IMG/VR virus record: IMGVR_UViG_3300012944_000010
Coordinates: 1-51,712 of that record
Origin: a virus
Reading direction: 5' to 3' (one strand)
DNA: 51,712 nt
Made by a program: the position numbers and the translations under genes
Shown here: positions 6,531 to 13,864 of the stretch, one piece after another
Numbering within the stretch: position 1 is the first letter of the stretch
Layout of the letters: every line of letters starts with the position of its first letter
The notes under the pieces: model-generated
Told to the model about the DNA's origin: nothing
Databases searched by the model: none
Seen by the model: only the letters and a program-made list of their open reading frames with translations

Positions 6531-7072
6531 TGAGTAAGAAACGATACGGCCGTAGCAAAGGCTCGAAGGCATCACAGATGAGGAGTTATTCCTCATCTAT
6601 GGTGCGTCCATCCGGTAAATCCATCGGTCACTCTGCGCGTATGACGCGCAAGCTGTTGAAGAGTGATGACGTTGAACAAAGGACATTGAGAACAACAGAT
6701 TGGGGATATGATGGTACTGTTGATACAATCCCCAAAACATTCAACGAACACATGGCTCGTAATGAGACCAGACGTAAAGAACAGATTGTTACATATGGTG
6801 GTAAGCCTTATTACGAATGGGCAGGTCAACGTTTCCAAGGTGCTGATAGTTTCCAAAAGATTAAAATAGTAGATATGCCATATCGTGAGAGGATATGGAT
6901 GTTCTTTAGTGGACATCGTGTGTTCTTCGTTAGATTGGATCACTTTGCTAAGACAGCAAAGATGTCCAATAACTGGTACACCACTGAGCGGGCGTTGGAA
7001 GCATTAGGTCTGAACTTAGTGTCGTGGCAGGAGGAAGTCGACTACGAAAAGGCTCTGAAAGGAGAATTCTAA
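6530..7072 (+). CDS. Hypothetical basic protein, 180 aa
   Basis: GTG 6530 overlaps the preceding stop (TAGTGAG), so translation is probably coupled. The first 60 residues are rich in Lys, Arg and Ser, compatible with nucleic-acid binding. The remainder is a mixed alpha/beta sequence with several Trp and Tyr residues. No family is recognised. The stop TAA shares an A with the ATG of the following zinc-ribbon gene. Confidence 0.6.
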   Translation: MSKKRYGRSKGSKASQMRSYSSSMVRPSGKSIGHSARMTRKLLKSDDVEQRTLRTTDWGYDGTVDTIPKTFNEHMARNETRRKEQIVTYGGKPYYEWAGQRFQGADSFQKIKIVDMPYRERIWMFFSGHRVFFVRLDHFAKTAKMSNNWYTTERALEALGLNLVSWQEEVDYEKALKGEF

Positions 7073-7248
7073 TGGCTGTTAAGATTTGTCGTGTTTGTTT
7101 CACACCGAAAACTGTTCAACCCTATTATGGTAGCGAGAAGTCTTATTGGACTTGTATGAAATGCTGCCAACTTGGTCATTATCACACTCCTACGGAAGAG
7201 CCGTTACTGTTGATGATTAAGTTAAACGAATACATGCGCGCAGCCTAA
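7072..7248 (+). CDS. Small zinc-ribbon protein, 58 aa
   Basis: ATG 7072 with GGAG 7 nt upstream. The in-frame codon at 7024 lies inside the upstream gene and adds an unlikely N-terminus. Two cysteine pairs, CRVC and CMKC (plus an adjacent Cys), flank a short loop, the layout of a one-zinc ribbon. The C-terminus is MRAA, one of five early proteins in this window ending in Ala-Ala. Function is unknown. Two tandem hairpins and a terminator follow. Confidence 0.65.
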   Translation: MAVKICRVCFTPKTVQPYYGSEKSYWTCMKCCQLGHYHTPTEEPLLLMIKLNEYMRAA

Positions 7249-7278
7249 CCCCCTGGCCCAGGACTGCGTGCATGTTAC

Positions 7279-7336
7279 CAGAGATGTTAGCCCATCTCTG
7301 GGCCGGCGGGATGAGTGATTGCGTCCCGCCGGTTTT
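7279..7336 (+). terminator. Tandem hairpins ending in an intrinsic terminator
   Basis: Hairpin 1 is CAGAGATG (7279-7286) / CATCTCTG (7293-7300). Hairpin 2 is CCGGCGGGA (7303-7311) / TCCCGCCGG (7324-7332), followed by TTTT. Hairpin 2 is a strong intrinsic terminator closing the operon upstream of the tRNA region. Confidence 0.85.
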
Positions 7337-7349
7337 CTATTTAATAAGC

Positions 7350-7431
7350 GGACTCTAGGAACTCTGCCTGTGTCTAGACCGGCATACGGAGAGACAACTC
7401 TAGGCTTGTCCTCTTCTCGAACCTAGAGTCC
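7350..7431 (+). promoter_or_regulatory. Alternative-pairing RNA element upstream of tRNA-Leu
   Basis: GGACTCTAGG (7350-7359) can pair over 10 bp with CCTAGAGTCC (7422-7431). A second copy, ACTCTAGG (7397-7404), can pair with the same 3' strand. The two hairpins are mutually exclusive, the layout of a switch or a processing site. It resembles a tRNA acceptor stem but lacks D- and T-arms, so I do not call it a tRNA. Confidence 0.4.
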
Positions 7432-7443
7432 ACCTATTGAATA

Positions 7444-7527
7444 GCCCACATGGCGGAATGGTAGACGAGCCAGACTTAAAATCTGGTGCCTTCGGGCGTG
7501 CAGGTTCGAGTCCTGTTGTGGGCACCA
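7444..7527 (+). tRNA. tRNA-Leu (anticodon UAA)
   Basis: The acceptor stem is GCCCACA/TGTGGGC. The anticodon stem CCAGA/TCTGG has loop CTTAAAA, giving UAA. A long variable arm (GTGCCTTCGGGCGT), a T-arm with GGTTCGAGTCC and an encoded ACCA at 7524-7527 follow. The long variable arm confirms a class II tRNA. It would help decode UUA/UUG, common in the AT-rich late genes. Confidence 0.95.
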
Positions 7528-7536
7528 CTCTACATT

Positions 7537-7594
7537 CCAACTGTTCATATAGCCTCGGTATTTGTTTCGGGGTCGAGACTAGTCCTGCAGTTGG
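7537..7594 (+). other. Structured spacer between the two tRNAs, possible tRNA relic
   Basis: CCAACTG (7537-7543) pairs perfectly with CAGTTGG (7588-7594), like a 7-bp acceptor stem. An inner CCTCG/CGGGG stem has a 10-nt loop. There is no convincing T-arm, so it is not a functional tRNA by inspection. A degenerate tRNA or a processing signal is possible. Confidence 0.35.
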
Positions 7595-7651
7595 TTCGGT
7601 ACGAGAAGACACACAGACACAGAACTCGCCGGTAATATGTAGTACAAACTA

Positions 7652-7722
7652 CGACCTGTGGCCGAGTGGTTAGGCACACGACCGATAATCGTGCAACGGT
7701 GGTTCGAGTCCATCCGGGTCGA
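7652..7722 (+). tRNA. tRNA-Ile (anticodon GAU)
   Basis: The acceptor stem is CGACCTG/CGGGTCG (one G-T pair). The D-arm is GCC/GGC. The anticodon stem CACGA/TCGTG has loop CCGATAA, giving GAU. The T-arm is GGTGG-TTCGAGT-CCATC. CCA is not encoded (ACTT follows), unlike the tRNA-Leu, so the host must add it. The C1-G72 first pair is unusual for an isoleucine tRNA. Confidence 0.85.
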
Positions 7723-7742
7723 CTTCAACATAGGAGGAACTC

Positions 7743-8210
7743 ATGATTGAGACGGGCATTCTAGTCGTTGGACTAGTTGCCTTATCTGCATTACTGGTAT
7801 TTGTTCAAGACAAGTGGATCACTACTCGCTTATGGCGAGCATACTTTTGGAAGGACGTTCCAAGAATGGATGTCCGGGCAGAAGAATACGTATGGGAAAA
7901 AGTAGCTGATGCAGCTCTAAATGTTATTGACACCAAGTATCTCGAAGGAGAGATATGCAGTGAACAACGTTTAGCTATGCTTCATAAGCTACGCAAATCA
8001 CCTGGACTAGGCTTTCAGTTTAGTCCACGTAACATTCAACTCAGATTAAAGGAGGTGATCCGTGAGCGGATAGGAACACATACTGCGCTTAAGTTCCCTG
8101 ATCCAGGGCCATATGCGCTAGCCTACTCATCCCAGCTTGGTGATAGGTGCACACCAGTAATCGTAACCTTACGCATGAGGACAGGCAAATGGGCCATGAA
8201 GCGGCCATAG
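7743..8210 (+). CDS. Membrane-anchored early protein, 155 aa
   Basis: ATG 7743 with TAGGAGGAAC upstream, a strong ribosome site. Residues 5-22 (GILVVGLVALSALLVFVQ) form one transmembrane helix near the N-terminus. The rest is a charged, probably cytoplasmic alpha-helical domain. No family is recognised. The 3' end overlaps the next gene by 22 nt. An inner-membrane early protein could act in superinfection exclusion or host takeover, but there is no direct evidence. Confidence 0.65.
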   Translation: MIETGILVVGLVALSALLVFVQDKWITTRLWRAYFWKDVPRMDVRAEEYVWEKVADAALNVIDTKYLEGEICSEQRLAMLHKLRKSPGLGFQFSPRNIQLRLKEVIRERIGTHTALKFPDPGPYALAYSSQLGDRCTPVIVTLRMRTGKWAMKRP

Positions 8211-9562
8211 TACAACGAATCGAGGGAAAGACGATCGACGACAAGTACCTCGAACTTGTTGCTACTGAATATGGCGAATACATCGTCTATATTGATGTGA
8301 ATGCCGAGGGGATAAACGCCATTCACATGGACGGCGGCGAAGAACAGTCTCTGCAGAATATCAAAGATACAATGGCAGAAACTACTGCGCCATTCTTCTT
8401 GGCATTCGGCAAAGGTTGCGCCGAAGAAGACCGATTACCATTCTTAATCATGCAGTTGGACAACACAACTCCACTGTGTGCGATCCTGATCGAAGGTAAC
8501 TTCGCTGGCTTCGGCGAGATGGAGTCATCCCATCCGGATGAGTGGTATGTCAGCCAACAATACCTACTACCCAAGATCACTCGCTTAGCCAAGGACTACG
8601 ACGAAAACCAGGCTAAGATCGTTGAGTACCTGAGCGACTCGTTCAATCAGAACGAAATGCTGAAAAGCATCTGTCCTCTCCCAGGCGCTCGATGTGAAAT
8701 ACTGTTCATTTTCGGCAATGGACAGACTGTGAACATGGTTAAAGGTGATCTTCATAAACGATTTGACTGGGGGGAAGTTTCCAGCGCATTATCTTACAAC
8801 CCTGCCGGTCAGTCTACTGTTCTAAAGAAGATCACAGGGAGTTTGGCAAGGGGCACACGAACAGCTCCAATCATTACAGCCAAGCCCAACGAACCTGATG
8901 GCAAGAAACCAGATACAGCAATAGCGGCTGCCATCATAAAGGCTGATGCGAAGAGCGACGATGATCGTCCTTACATCTTGCCACCAGGCAGACGTTGTGA
9001 GTCAGCCAAAAACCTGGGCGAATTCTACGATCACAATTGTGGTTATCGTCCAGAAGGTTGGGAAGATGGCATCAGCGGAAAGGCTTTGAGCAACGCTAAA
9101 GCCAAGCCTGCCAGGGTGAAAAAAGCCCTGTGGGAAGACACAGTAAGATACGCTAATGCTGTGTCTAAGGGTACGTTCTTGGAAGTGAAGGACGACAAGG
9201 GCGGCAAAGCACCGTCCAAGGTCGATCCTCCGGCACAACCTAACCGCATGGTGCTGTTGGCTACGGAGCGTGAAGCCGTCGAGAAGGTGTTCAAGCCGAA
9301 GCTGATCAAGGCCACCATCGATGACGGCAGCAATCTCGTTGCTGACCCAGTGCAGTTGGCTGAGGATTTGAAAAACAATCCTCTGTTCACGCAGATGGTC
9401 GGCTTCAAAGAGGGGTTGGATGAGTTCGAGAAATACTCGTCCGAGGCGTTCTTGCTACTATGCAAAACAGAACCGAAGGCCGCGGCGTTGCTGTTATCGC
9501 AGTACCGCTTGGACCGCTGGGTTAATAAGAAATCCGGCGCTGTGGCCAAGGTTGCTATCTGA
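8189..9562 (+). CDS. Large early protein of unknown function, 457 aa
   Basis: I place the start at ATG 8189 (MGHEAAIVQRIEGK), 7 nt after GAGGA; the in-frame GTG 8147 lies well inside the upstream gene. The sequence suggests two parts: an N-terminal mixed alpha/beta region (1-230) and a C-terminal Lys/Ala-rich region (230-457). It has no membrane segment and no catalytic motif I can name. Codon use is G/C-rich, like the 420-aa early gene. It sits between the tRNAs and the replication genes. Confidence 0.75.
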   Translation: MGHEAAIVQRIEGKTIDDKYLELVATEYGEYIVYIDVNAEGINAIHMDGGEEQSLQNIKDTMAETTAPFFLAFGKGCAEEDRLPFLIMQLDNTTPLCAILIEGNFAGFGEMESSHPDEWYVSQQYLLPKITRLAKDYDENQAKIVEYLSDSFNQNEMLKSICPLPGARCEILFIFGNGQTVNMVKGDLHKRFDWGEVSSALSYNPAGQSTVLKKITGSLARGTRTAPIITAKPNEPDGKKPDTAIAAAIIKADAKSDDDRPYILPPGRRCESAKNLGEFYDHNCGYRPEGWEDGISGKALSNAKAKPARVKKALWEDTVRYANAVSKGTFLEVKDDKGGKAPSKVDPPAQPNRMVLLATEREAVEKVFKPKLIKATIDDGSNLVADPVQLAEDLKNNPLFTQMVGFKEGLDEFEKYSSEAFLLLCKTEPKAAALLLSQYRLDRWVNKKSGAVAKVAI

Positions 9563-9588
9563 TTCCCACCTCAGCATAGTCAGATAGC

Positions 9589-9671
9589 GCGTAACGGTTG
9601 TAAGACGTTACGCAAGCAGGGATATCGACGGAGACGTGCCGCGTCTGATCCTTGTCTATTTACTTAGACAA
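9589..9671 (+). other. Two hairpins in the intergenic spacer
   Basis: GCGTAACG (9589-9596) pairs with CGTTACGC (9606-9613), and TTGTCTA (9652-9658) pairs with TAGACAA (9665-9671). Neither has a clean U-tract. They may attenuate or stabilise the mRNA between the 457-aa gene and the next gene. Confidence 0.45.
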
Positions 9672-9686
9672 TTTACGGAGAGTTAG

Positions 9687-10376
9687 ATGAAGAACTTGCT
9701 TTCAAATATCAGGGAGCAGTATAGCGTCTACAAAGCAAAAAGAATGCTCAATAAATTGAGCGTTAACTACAAACTGCCAGGGAGTGATGTGTATCACACA
9801 CCTGATGCTCCTGAAGTGGAAGCAAGAGAGTTTCATCTTGTCTTAATTTATGATGAGATGATGTTACATAGACCTGAGCATAGCAAGATCGAATACTATG
9901 TACAGGAACACGCAGGTAGAGGAACAACACGAGCTAATGTGGAAGCATGGATACATGAGCCGACTAATAAAGTCTTGGCTTTTCCTGCATTTCACAAACA
10001 AATCAAACCTGTGTGGATGGATCAGAATGGAGCTAATCCAGCTCCCATCAAAGGCGATCTGTTCAAAATTCGTTCAGATGCTCTTTTTATTCTTGACAAA
10101 CTGATGGAGAATACGGTATGGTATAACCGCTTTGAAGTGAATACAGTCTCCTGGTTAAGGAAGAACTATTACTCTCACTTACATAGCCGAACCCATACCA
10201 CACAAGAGAACCCTCAATATCGTAAGGCTTGGATTTATCTCGCTAATCCTCAGAAAGCGAATTTGATTTCAAGTTACGATGGTTGGCGTCCTTTACCTAT
10301 GTGGCCTCCTCGTAAACGCGAAAAGGGGAGTTGTGTATATTTTCATTCATATAGAGGTGAATCATCAGCCGCCTAA
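9687..10376 (+). CDS. Protein with a possible gamma-glutamylcyclotransferase-like fold, 229 aa
   Basis: ATG 9687 with GGAG 6 nt upstream. Residues about 48-155 follow the order of the GGCT/AIG2 fold: an N-terminal strand LVLIYDEMM, a segment ending FPAF, then IKGDLFKIRSDALFILDKL and a YNRFEVNTV strand, like the usual G-x-L-y...LD..E.-x-Y-R motif. The usual YGTL is not conserved and the catalytic Glu spacing is shifted, so enzymatic activity is doubtful. It ends in SSAA. Its last bases overlap the unusual start of the primase-helicase. Confidence 0.45.
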   Translation: MKNLLSNIREQYSVYKAKRMLNKLSVNYKLPGSDVYHTPDAPEVEAREFHLVLIYDEMMLHRPEHSKIEYYVQEHAGRGTTRANVEAWIHEPTNKVLAFPAFHKQIKPVWMDQNGANPAPIKGDLFKIRSDALFILDKLMENTVWYNRFEVNTVSWLRKNYYSHLHSRTHTTQENPQYRKAWIYLANPQKANLISSYDGWRPLPMWPPRKREKGSCVYFHSYRGESSAA

Positions 10377-11935
10377 TAGAAGCACATCTTCCGTGTCCAT
10401 CATGTCCATCCTCCGACGCGTACTCCACGTGGGACGATGGGCACGGATTTTGTTTTAGTTGTAATACTTATTTTCCTGCTGATAATAAGATTTCATTAGA
10501 ATATACTTACGAGTATTTACCATGGCGAGGAGTACGAGATGAGAGCTTCAGATACTATAATGCTCGTACTCGTATCGGGCCTGATGGTTGTCCCGTTGAT
10601 ATTTTATACCCTTATTCTAATGGTGCAATTAAACACCGTAAAATCTTGGATAAAGAATTTTGGACGGAAGGTACTCCGTCTGGTCTGTTCGGTATGGACA
10701 AGTTTGATCCGGGGTCGTCGAAGACGATCACCATAACAGAAGGAGAGTTAGATGCTGTATCGCTTTGGCAGGTTAATCATACGCCTGTGGTTAGTGTCAG
10801 CTCAGCTGCTAGCAGTCTACGTGATTGCACAGTGGCTAGGGATTGGTTACTTAGCTTCGAGCGCATCATCCTTGCCTTCGACAGTGACCCAGCCGGTCGA
10901 GAAGCTGTCCGAAGGGTGGCACAGCTTTTTGAATTTGGTCGGGTGTACGACCTCAAACTAAACAAACACAAGGATGCCAATGCGTACGTCGAAGCTGGTG
11001 AGGAGAATGAACTTAAAACGGCATGGTATAACTGTAAGAAGTACGTGCCCGATAACTTCATTACTTCACTATCGGATTTCTCTGCGCTCCTTTCCGAGGA
11101 ACCCCACTTCGGCGTACCATATCCTTTCCCTACGTTAACGGAGATGACGTATGGAATTAGACCAGGAGAAATCGTCCTCATCACTGCTCAGGAAGGAGTA
11201 GGTAAAACTTCCTTACTCCACACCATCGAGCACAAACTTCTTAAGGAGACCACTGCCAATGTCGGATGTATCTACCCAGAGGAAACCCCTCGACGACATC
11301 TCGAAGCCATCCTTGGTATCGAGCTTGGAACGCCTATCCATCTTCCGGGACACAATATTACAGGGATTGAAAGATCTCTGGCATTGGAGAAACTTCTGGA
11401 GAAAGATGGCAGGTTACTCTTGTACCATTACAGCGGCGGAGGTGATCCGGATCTTTTTCTGGACGCAATCCGATTTATGGTGGCTGGCGCTCTGTGCAAG
11501 TTTGTCTGTTTTGACCTTGTCGGCATGGTCATCGGCGACAGTGGAACGGATGATCGGAAAGCCATAGATTACTTTATGACTCGGCTAGGGATGATGGCTG
11601 TTGAGCTAGATTTTGCAGCCATCATAACGAGCCATGTCAACGATCAAGGCCAAACACGAGGATCACGCTATGTCGGCAAGGCAGCCAGTACTCGCATTGA
11701 TCTTGAACGAAATCTGTCAGCTGGAGCTACTAGAACAATTCTCACCATCAATAAGAACCGATATGCTTCACGCACTGGATACGCTGGAACTATCGAGTTT
11801 GATCCGCTTACATACACATTTAAAGAGATACCGAAAACACAGCTCGACACAGAGTTTAACATTGAATTTTCTAAACTTGTTAAAGGACTTGTAGTTAATG
11901 GAGATAAAAGTAGTACATCGCAGATGGCGATATAG
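10364..11935 (+). CDS. T7 gp4-like DNA primase-helicase, 523 aa, probable ATC start
   Basis: This replicative primase-helicase should lay primers and unwind DNA ahead of the phage polymerase. A zinc ribbon (C11, C14, C30, C33, with DGHGFCFSC as in T7 gp4) precedes a TOPRIM domain (EGELDA near 126-131, DSDPAG near 173-178). A RecA-like helicase domain follows (Walker A GVGKTS near 278-283, Walker B-like FVCFDLVGM, IITSHVN). No ATG, GTG or TTG lies between the in-frame stop TGA 10358-10360 and the zinc ribbon. The first canonical start is TTG 10646, which would remove the zinc domain. ATC 10364 has GAGG exactly 6 nt upstream and is the best candidate; ATC 10361 and ATA 10376 are alternatives. 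Confidence 0.85.
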   Translation: MSRLIEAHLPCPSCPSSDAYSTWDDGHGFCFSCNTYFPADNKISLEYTYEYLPWRGVRDESFRYYNARTRIGPDGCPVDILYPYSNGAIKHRKILDKEFWTEGTPSGLFGMDKFDPGSSKTITITEGELDAVSLWQVNHTPVVSVSSAASSLRDCTVARDWLLSFERIILAFDSDPAGREAVRRVAQLFEFGRVYDLKLNKHKDANAYVEAGEENELKTAWYNCKKYVPDNFITSLSDFSALLSEEPHFGVPYPFPTLTEMTYGIRPGEIVLITAQEGVGKTSLLHTIEHKLLKETTANVGCIYPEETPRRHLEAILGIELGTPIHLPGHNITGIERSLALEKLLEKDGRLLLYHYSGGGDPDLFLDAIRFMVAGALCKFVCFDLVGMVIGDSGTDDRKAIDYFMTRLGMMAVELDFAAIITSHVNDQGQTRGSRYVGKAASTRIDLERNLSAGATRTILTINKNRYASRTGYAGTIEFDPLTYTFKEIPKTQLDTEFNIEFSKLVKGLVVNGDKSSTSQMAI

Positions 11936-12092
11936 ATCACGTGAAGGATTAGTTTTGATAGTTACCCAAGAATACAAACGAGTAATTAAATTAATAACCG
12001 CAGCTAATCTAATTAAGTTTAAACATAAAATATGCAAATTATCTAGGAATGACGGCAGTCCCTATGATGAGGTGGAGATAAAAATAAAATGA
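11898..12092 (+). CDS. Small basic protein, 64 aa
   Basis: ATG 11898 lies inside the 3' end of the primase-helicase gene, 10 nt after AAAGGA. It ends in TGA overlapping the ATG of the uracil-DNA glycosylase (ATGA). The product is strongly basic (MEIKVVHRRWRYRSREG) and may bind nucleic acid, but no family is recognised. Confidence 0.5.
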   Translation: MEIKVVHRRWRYRSREGLVLIVTQEYKRVIKLITAANLIKFKHKICKLSRNDGSPYDEVEIKIK

Positions 12093-12772
12093 CTAAAGAT
12101 TTCACCTGGGATCAATTAAACTATTGGCAATCCGGTGAGTGGCAAGTAGTACAGGAGCGACTTGATGATAGGGATAAACGTGTTGAACTATATAATCCTA
12201 GTCGTGAGCTTATGTTTTCTGCACTGGATGCTACGCCCTACGCTACGACAAAAGTGGCCGTTATTGGACAAGATCCTTATCCCGATAGACATTGCGCTTG
12301 TGGTATTGCTTTTAGCGTACCTAATGGAACTATTCCAGCGGGAGTTATGATCCCACCCACGCTGGATAATATTTTTAAGGAATACGTTAATGACTTGCAC
12401 TACCCCTACCCAACACGAACCGATCTTCTCCCATGGGCAAGTAAGGGTGTGCTCTTGTGGAATGCTATACCGAGTTGCGGATGGCGAAAGTCCATGTCCC
12501 ATGATTGGCCAGAGTGGGAACCTCTTACCAGAGAAATCATTGCGAGACTCAGTCTCAAACGAGACATCGTCTTTGCGTTCATGGGTGGTGTTGCTAGGAG
12601 ACATACTGGGTTTGTCAACACCACACACAATACTGTTTTGGAGACTAGTCACCCTGTGCCTAGGGCTAATATTCGTAGTACTCAGCCTTTCGTTGGTTCT
12701 AGGATATTCACTAGGATCAATGATGCATTAGTTCAAACACATAGAAAGGAGCCAGTCGACTGGAGATTATAA
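12089..12772 (+). CDS. ung: Uracil-DNA glycosylase, family 1, 227 aa
   Basis: The product should remove uracil from DNA. Signature motifs are in order: the water-activating loop GQDPYP (residues 60-65, Asp at 61-62 region), CGIAFSVPNG, LLWNAIPS (122-129, the usual LLLN motif), and HPVPRAN (188-194) in place of the common HPSPLS. Length is normal for the family. ATG 12089 overlaps the preceding stop. The minor-groove loop differs from consensus (V-P-R-A), so activity may be altered. A phage-encoded UDG is uncommon. It sits directly after the primase-helicase, which suggests repair or protection of replicating phage DNA. Confidence 0.9.
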   Translation: MTKDFTWDQLNYWQSGEWQVVQERLDDRDKRVELYNPSRELMFSALDATPYATTKVAVIGQDPYPDRHCACGIAFSVPNGTIPAGVMIPPTLDNIFKEYVNDLHYPYPTRTDLLPWASKGVLLWNAIPSCGWRKSMSHDWPEWEPLTREIIARLSLKRDIVFAFMGGVARRHTGFVNTTHNTVLETSHPVPRANIRSTQPFVGSRIFTRINDALVQTHRKEPVDWRL

Positions 12773-12978
12773 TGCCTAGAACCAATCCATATTATCTTTG
12801 GTCTAAATTAGGACGTTTAATTAATAGATTAGAATGTCTCGAAGATGATTTAGATACTAAATTCTCAAGAAAGAATTATGATACTGAACGTGTTCAGATA
12901 ATCTCAGCTATTCGTGTATTAAAAGCCGCAAGGCATTTGTTTAATTTAAAACGGAGCAATCCAGATGAAGGAGGGTAA
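12772..12978 (+). CDS. Hypothetical helical protein, 68 aa
   Basis: ATG 12772 overlaps the UDG stop (TAATG) and has GGAG 6 nt upstream. The product is helical and charged (LGRLINRLECLEDDLDTKF) and may form a coiled coil. Its last codons contain the ribosome site of the following lipoprotein gene. No family is recognised. Confidence 0.6.
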   Translation: MPRTNPYYLWSKLGRLINRLECLEDDLDTKFSRKNYDTERVQIISAIRVLKAARHLFNLKRSNPDEGG

Positions 12979-12980
12979 AC

Positions 12981-13322
12981 ATGAGGTCGTTTCTGTCCAC
13001 GTTTATGATTTGCATATCGGTCCTCGTGGTGGGGTGCTCTTCCTCCCACTCGGAAACACTATGCTTCTCTTCAAGAAAAGAAGCCGCGATCCAGAACCCA
13101 CAGAAGCAGATCTTTTACACTACTGTGGGAAAACATCAAGATCATCAGGATCTGAAGAAGGCTGGACCGATTGGGAGTAAATGCTGGCATGCACATAAAG
13201 ATTGGACTCCATTAAATCTTATGCCAACACATCTTCCTAAGAAAGATAACTATCTTTCTAGTCAAGAATATTTCTGGCCTCTTGGTCCAGAGGAGAAAAC
13301 TGATGTCCATCATAGATTTTGA
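12981..13322 (+). CDS. Small predicted lipoprotein, 113 aa
   Basis: ATG 12981 follows AGGAGGG by 5 nt, a very strong ribosome site. Residues 1-18 are a lipoprotein-type signal peptide (MRSFLSTFMICISVLVVG) with Cys19 as the likely lipidated residue, followed by a Ser-rich linker. The rest is a hydrophilic domain without a recognised fold. Phage lipoproteins include outer spanins (Rz1) and superinfection-exclusion proteins such as T5 Llp. Early-arm placement away from the lysis genes favours exclusion, by inference. Another ORF (12965-13180) overlaps in a different frame. Confidence 0.65.
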   Translation: MRSFLSTFMICISVLVVGCSSSHSETLCFSSRKEAAIQNPQKQIFYTTVGKHQDHQDLKKAGPIGSKCWHAHKDWTPLNLMPTHLPKKDNYLSSQEYFWPLGPEEKTDVHHRF

Positions 13323-13758
13323 GGATGAGGAGAGAAAAAGAAGAGCTGTGGAGTATCCTAAGCTTAGGTTATTACAAGGGGGCAAAGAGCCTCCTTCTTC
13401 GTATAAGGGCTATTGGTTAAAGGATCTGGAAGAACATGCAGTATTTATAGCTAGAGAGAAGAAGAGTCCTGCTCGTTGGATTGCCTCTGAATATCATATT
13501 ATATTCAAGGCAGGTGATGCTGTTAAGGTAGCACTCCGTCAATGGGATCCTGAGAAAGGAAGAGAACGAATTCATTATAGTTGGATTGCAGGTCCTGAGT
13601 TCTGTCAGGATTGGGAATGTATTGAAGTATTAGACGATGGGAAAAGTTATAGGACCGATAACGAGGATGGATTGGGAGCAGATGAAGTATCTGAAGGCGG
13701 TGACAGAGTGGACGAGCCGACAGGACCAGAGATTTTACGCGGAGACCTTGTCGATTGA
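13303..13758 (+). CDS. Hypothetical protein, 151 aa
   Basis: ATG 13303 (MSIIDFEDEERKRR) lies 7 nt after AGAGGAG and is preferred over GTG 13282. The product is charged, with a Trp-rich core (SYKGYWLKD, PARWIASEYH, RIHYSWIAG) and a long acidic, low-complexity tail from about residue 110. Another small ORF (13667-13804) overlaps that tail in a different frame, so the tail may be partly constrained by dual coding. No family is recognised. Confidence 0.6.
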   Translation: MSIIDFEDEERKRRAVEYPKLRLLQGGKEPPSSYKGYWLKDLEEHAVFIAREKKSPARWIASEYHIIFKAGDAVKVALRQWDPEKGRERIHYSWIAGPEFCQDWECIEVLDDGKSYRTDNEDGLGADEVSEGGDRVDEPTGPEILRGDLVD

Positions 13759-13804
13759 AAGGGCTCTATTAAAAAAGTTGAAGGCTAAGTACGATTTTAC
13801 TTGA
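13667..13804 (+). CDS. Small overlapping ORF, 45 aa
   Basis: ATG 13667 (or 13682) to TGA 13804. The product (MDWEQMKYLKAVTEWTSRQ and onward) looks like a normal amphipathic helical protein, more so than the acidic tail it overlaps. GGGAG lies just before the second ATG. Its stop falls within the TTGACA of the 13801 promoter. Reality is uncertain. Confidence 0.4.
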   Translation: MDWEQMKYLKAVTEWTSRQDQRFYAETLSIERALLKKLKAKYDFT

Positions 13805-13829
13805 CAAATAGAAAAAAAGAGAGTATTTT
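13801..13829 (+). promoter_or_regulatory. Sigma70 promoter for the AAA+/polymerase operon
   Basis: TTGACA (13801-13806), a 17-nt spacer and TATTTT (13824-13829). It lies 35 bp before the GTG start at 13865 and would transcribe the AAA+, VWA, DNA polymerase and ssDNA-binding genes. The spacer is A-rich. Confidence 0.7.
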
Positions 13830-13864
13830 AGTTAGACATCCACGAAGTGGTGTAGGAGATATAT

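Noticed and set aside
7400-7673. ORFs of 70 and 78 aa on both strands over the tRNA-Leu gene
   Set aside because: They run through an unmistakable tRNA and its structured flanks; their sequences include translated tRNA.
10095-10128. TTGACA followed by TATGGT inside the 229-aa gene as a promoter
   Set aside because: The spacer is 18 nt, the -10 is poor and it lies within coding sequence; chance match is more likely.
10539-10736. 65-aa ORF at the start of the primase region
   Set aside because: It is in another frame from the zinc ribbon and TOPRIM coding sequence and has no supporting ribosome site.
10646-11935. TTG 10646 as the start of the helicase gene
   Set aside because: It would delete the intact zinc ribbon and part of the primase domain, which are encoded in the same frame directly upstream without a stop.
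12965-13180. 71-aa ORF overlapping the lipoprotein gene
   Set aside because: Its ribosome site is acceptable, but the lipoprotein frame is longer, has a near-perfect site and a clear signal peptide. Kept only as a finding, not a gene.
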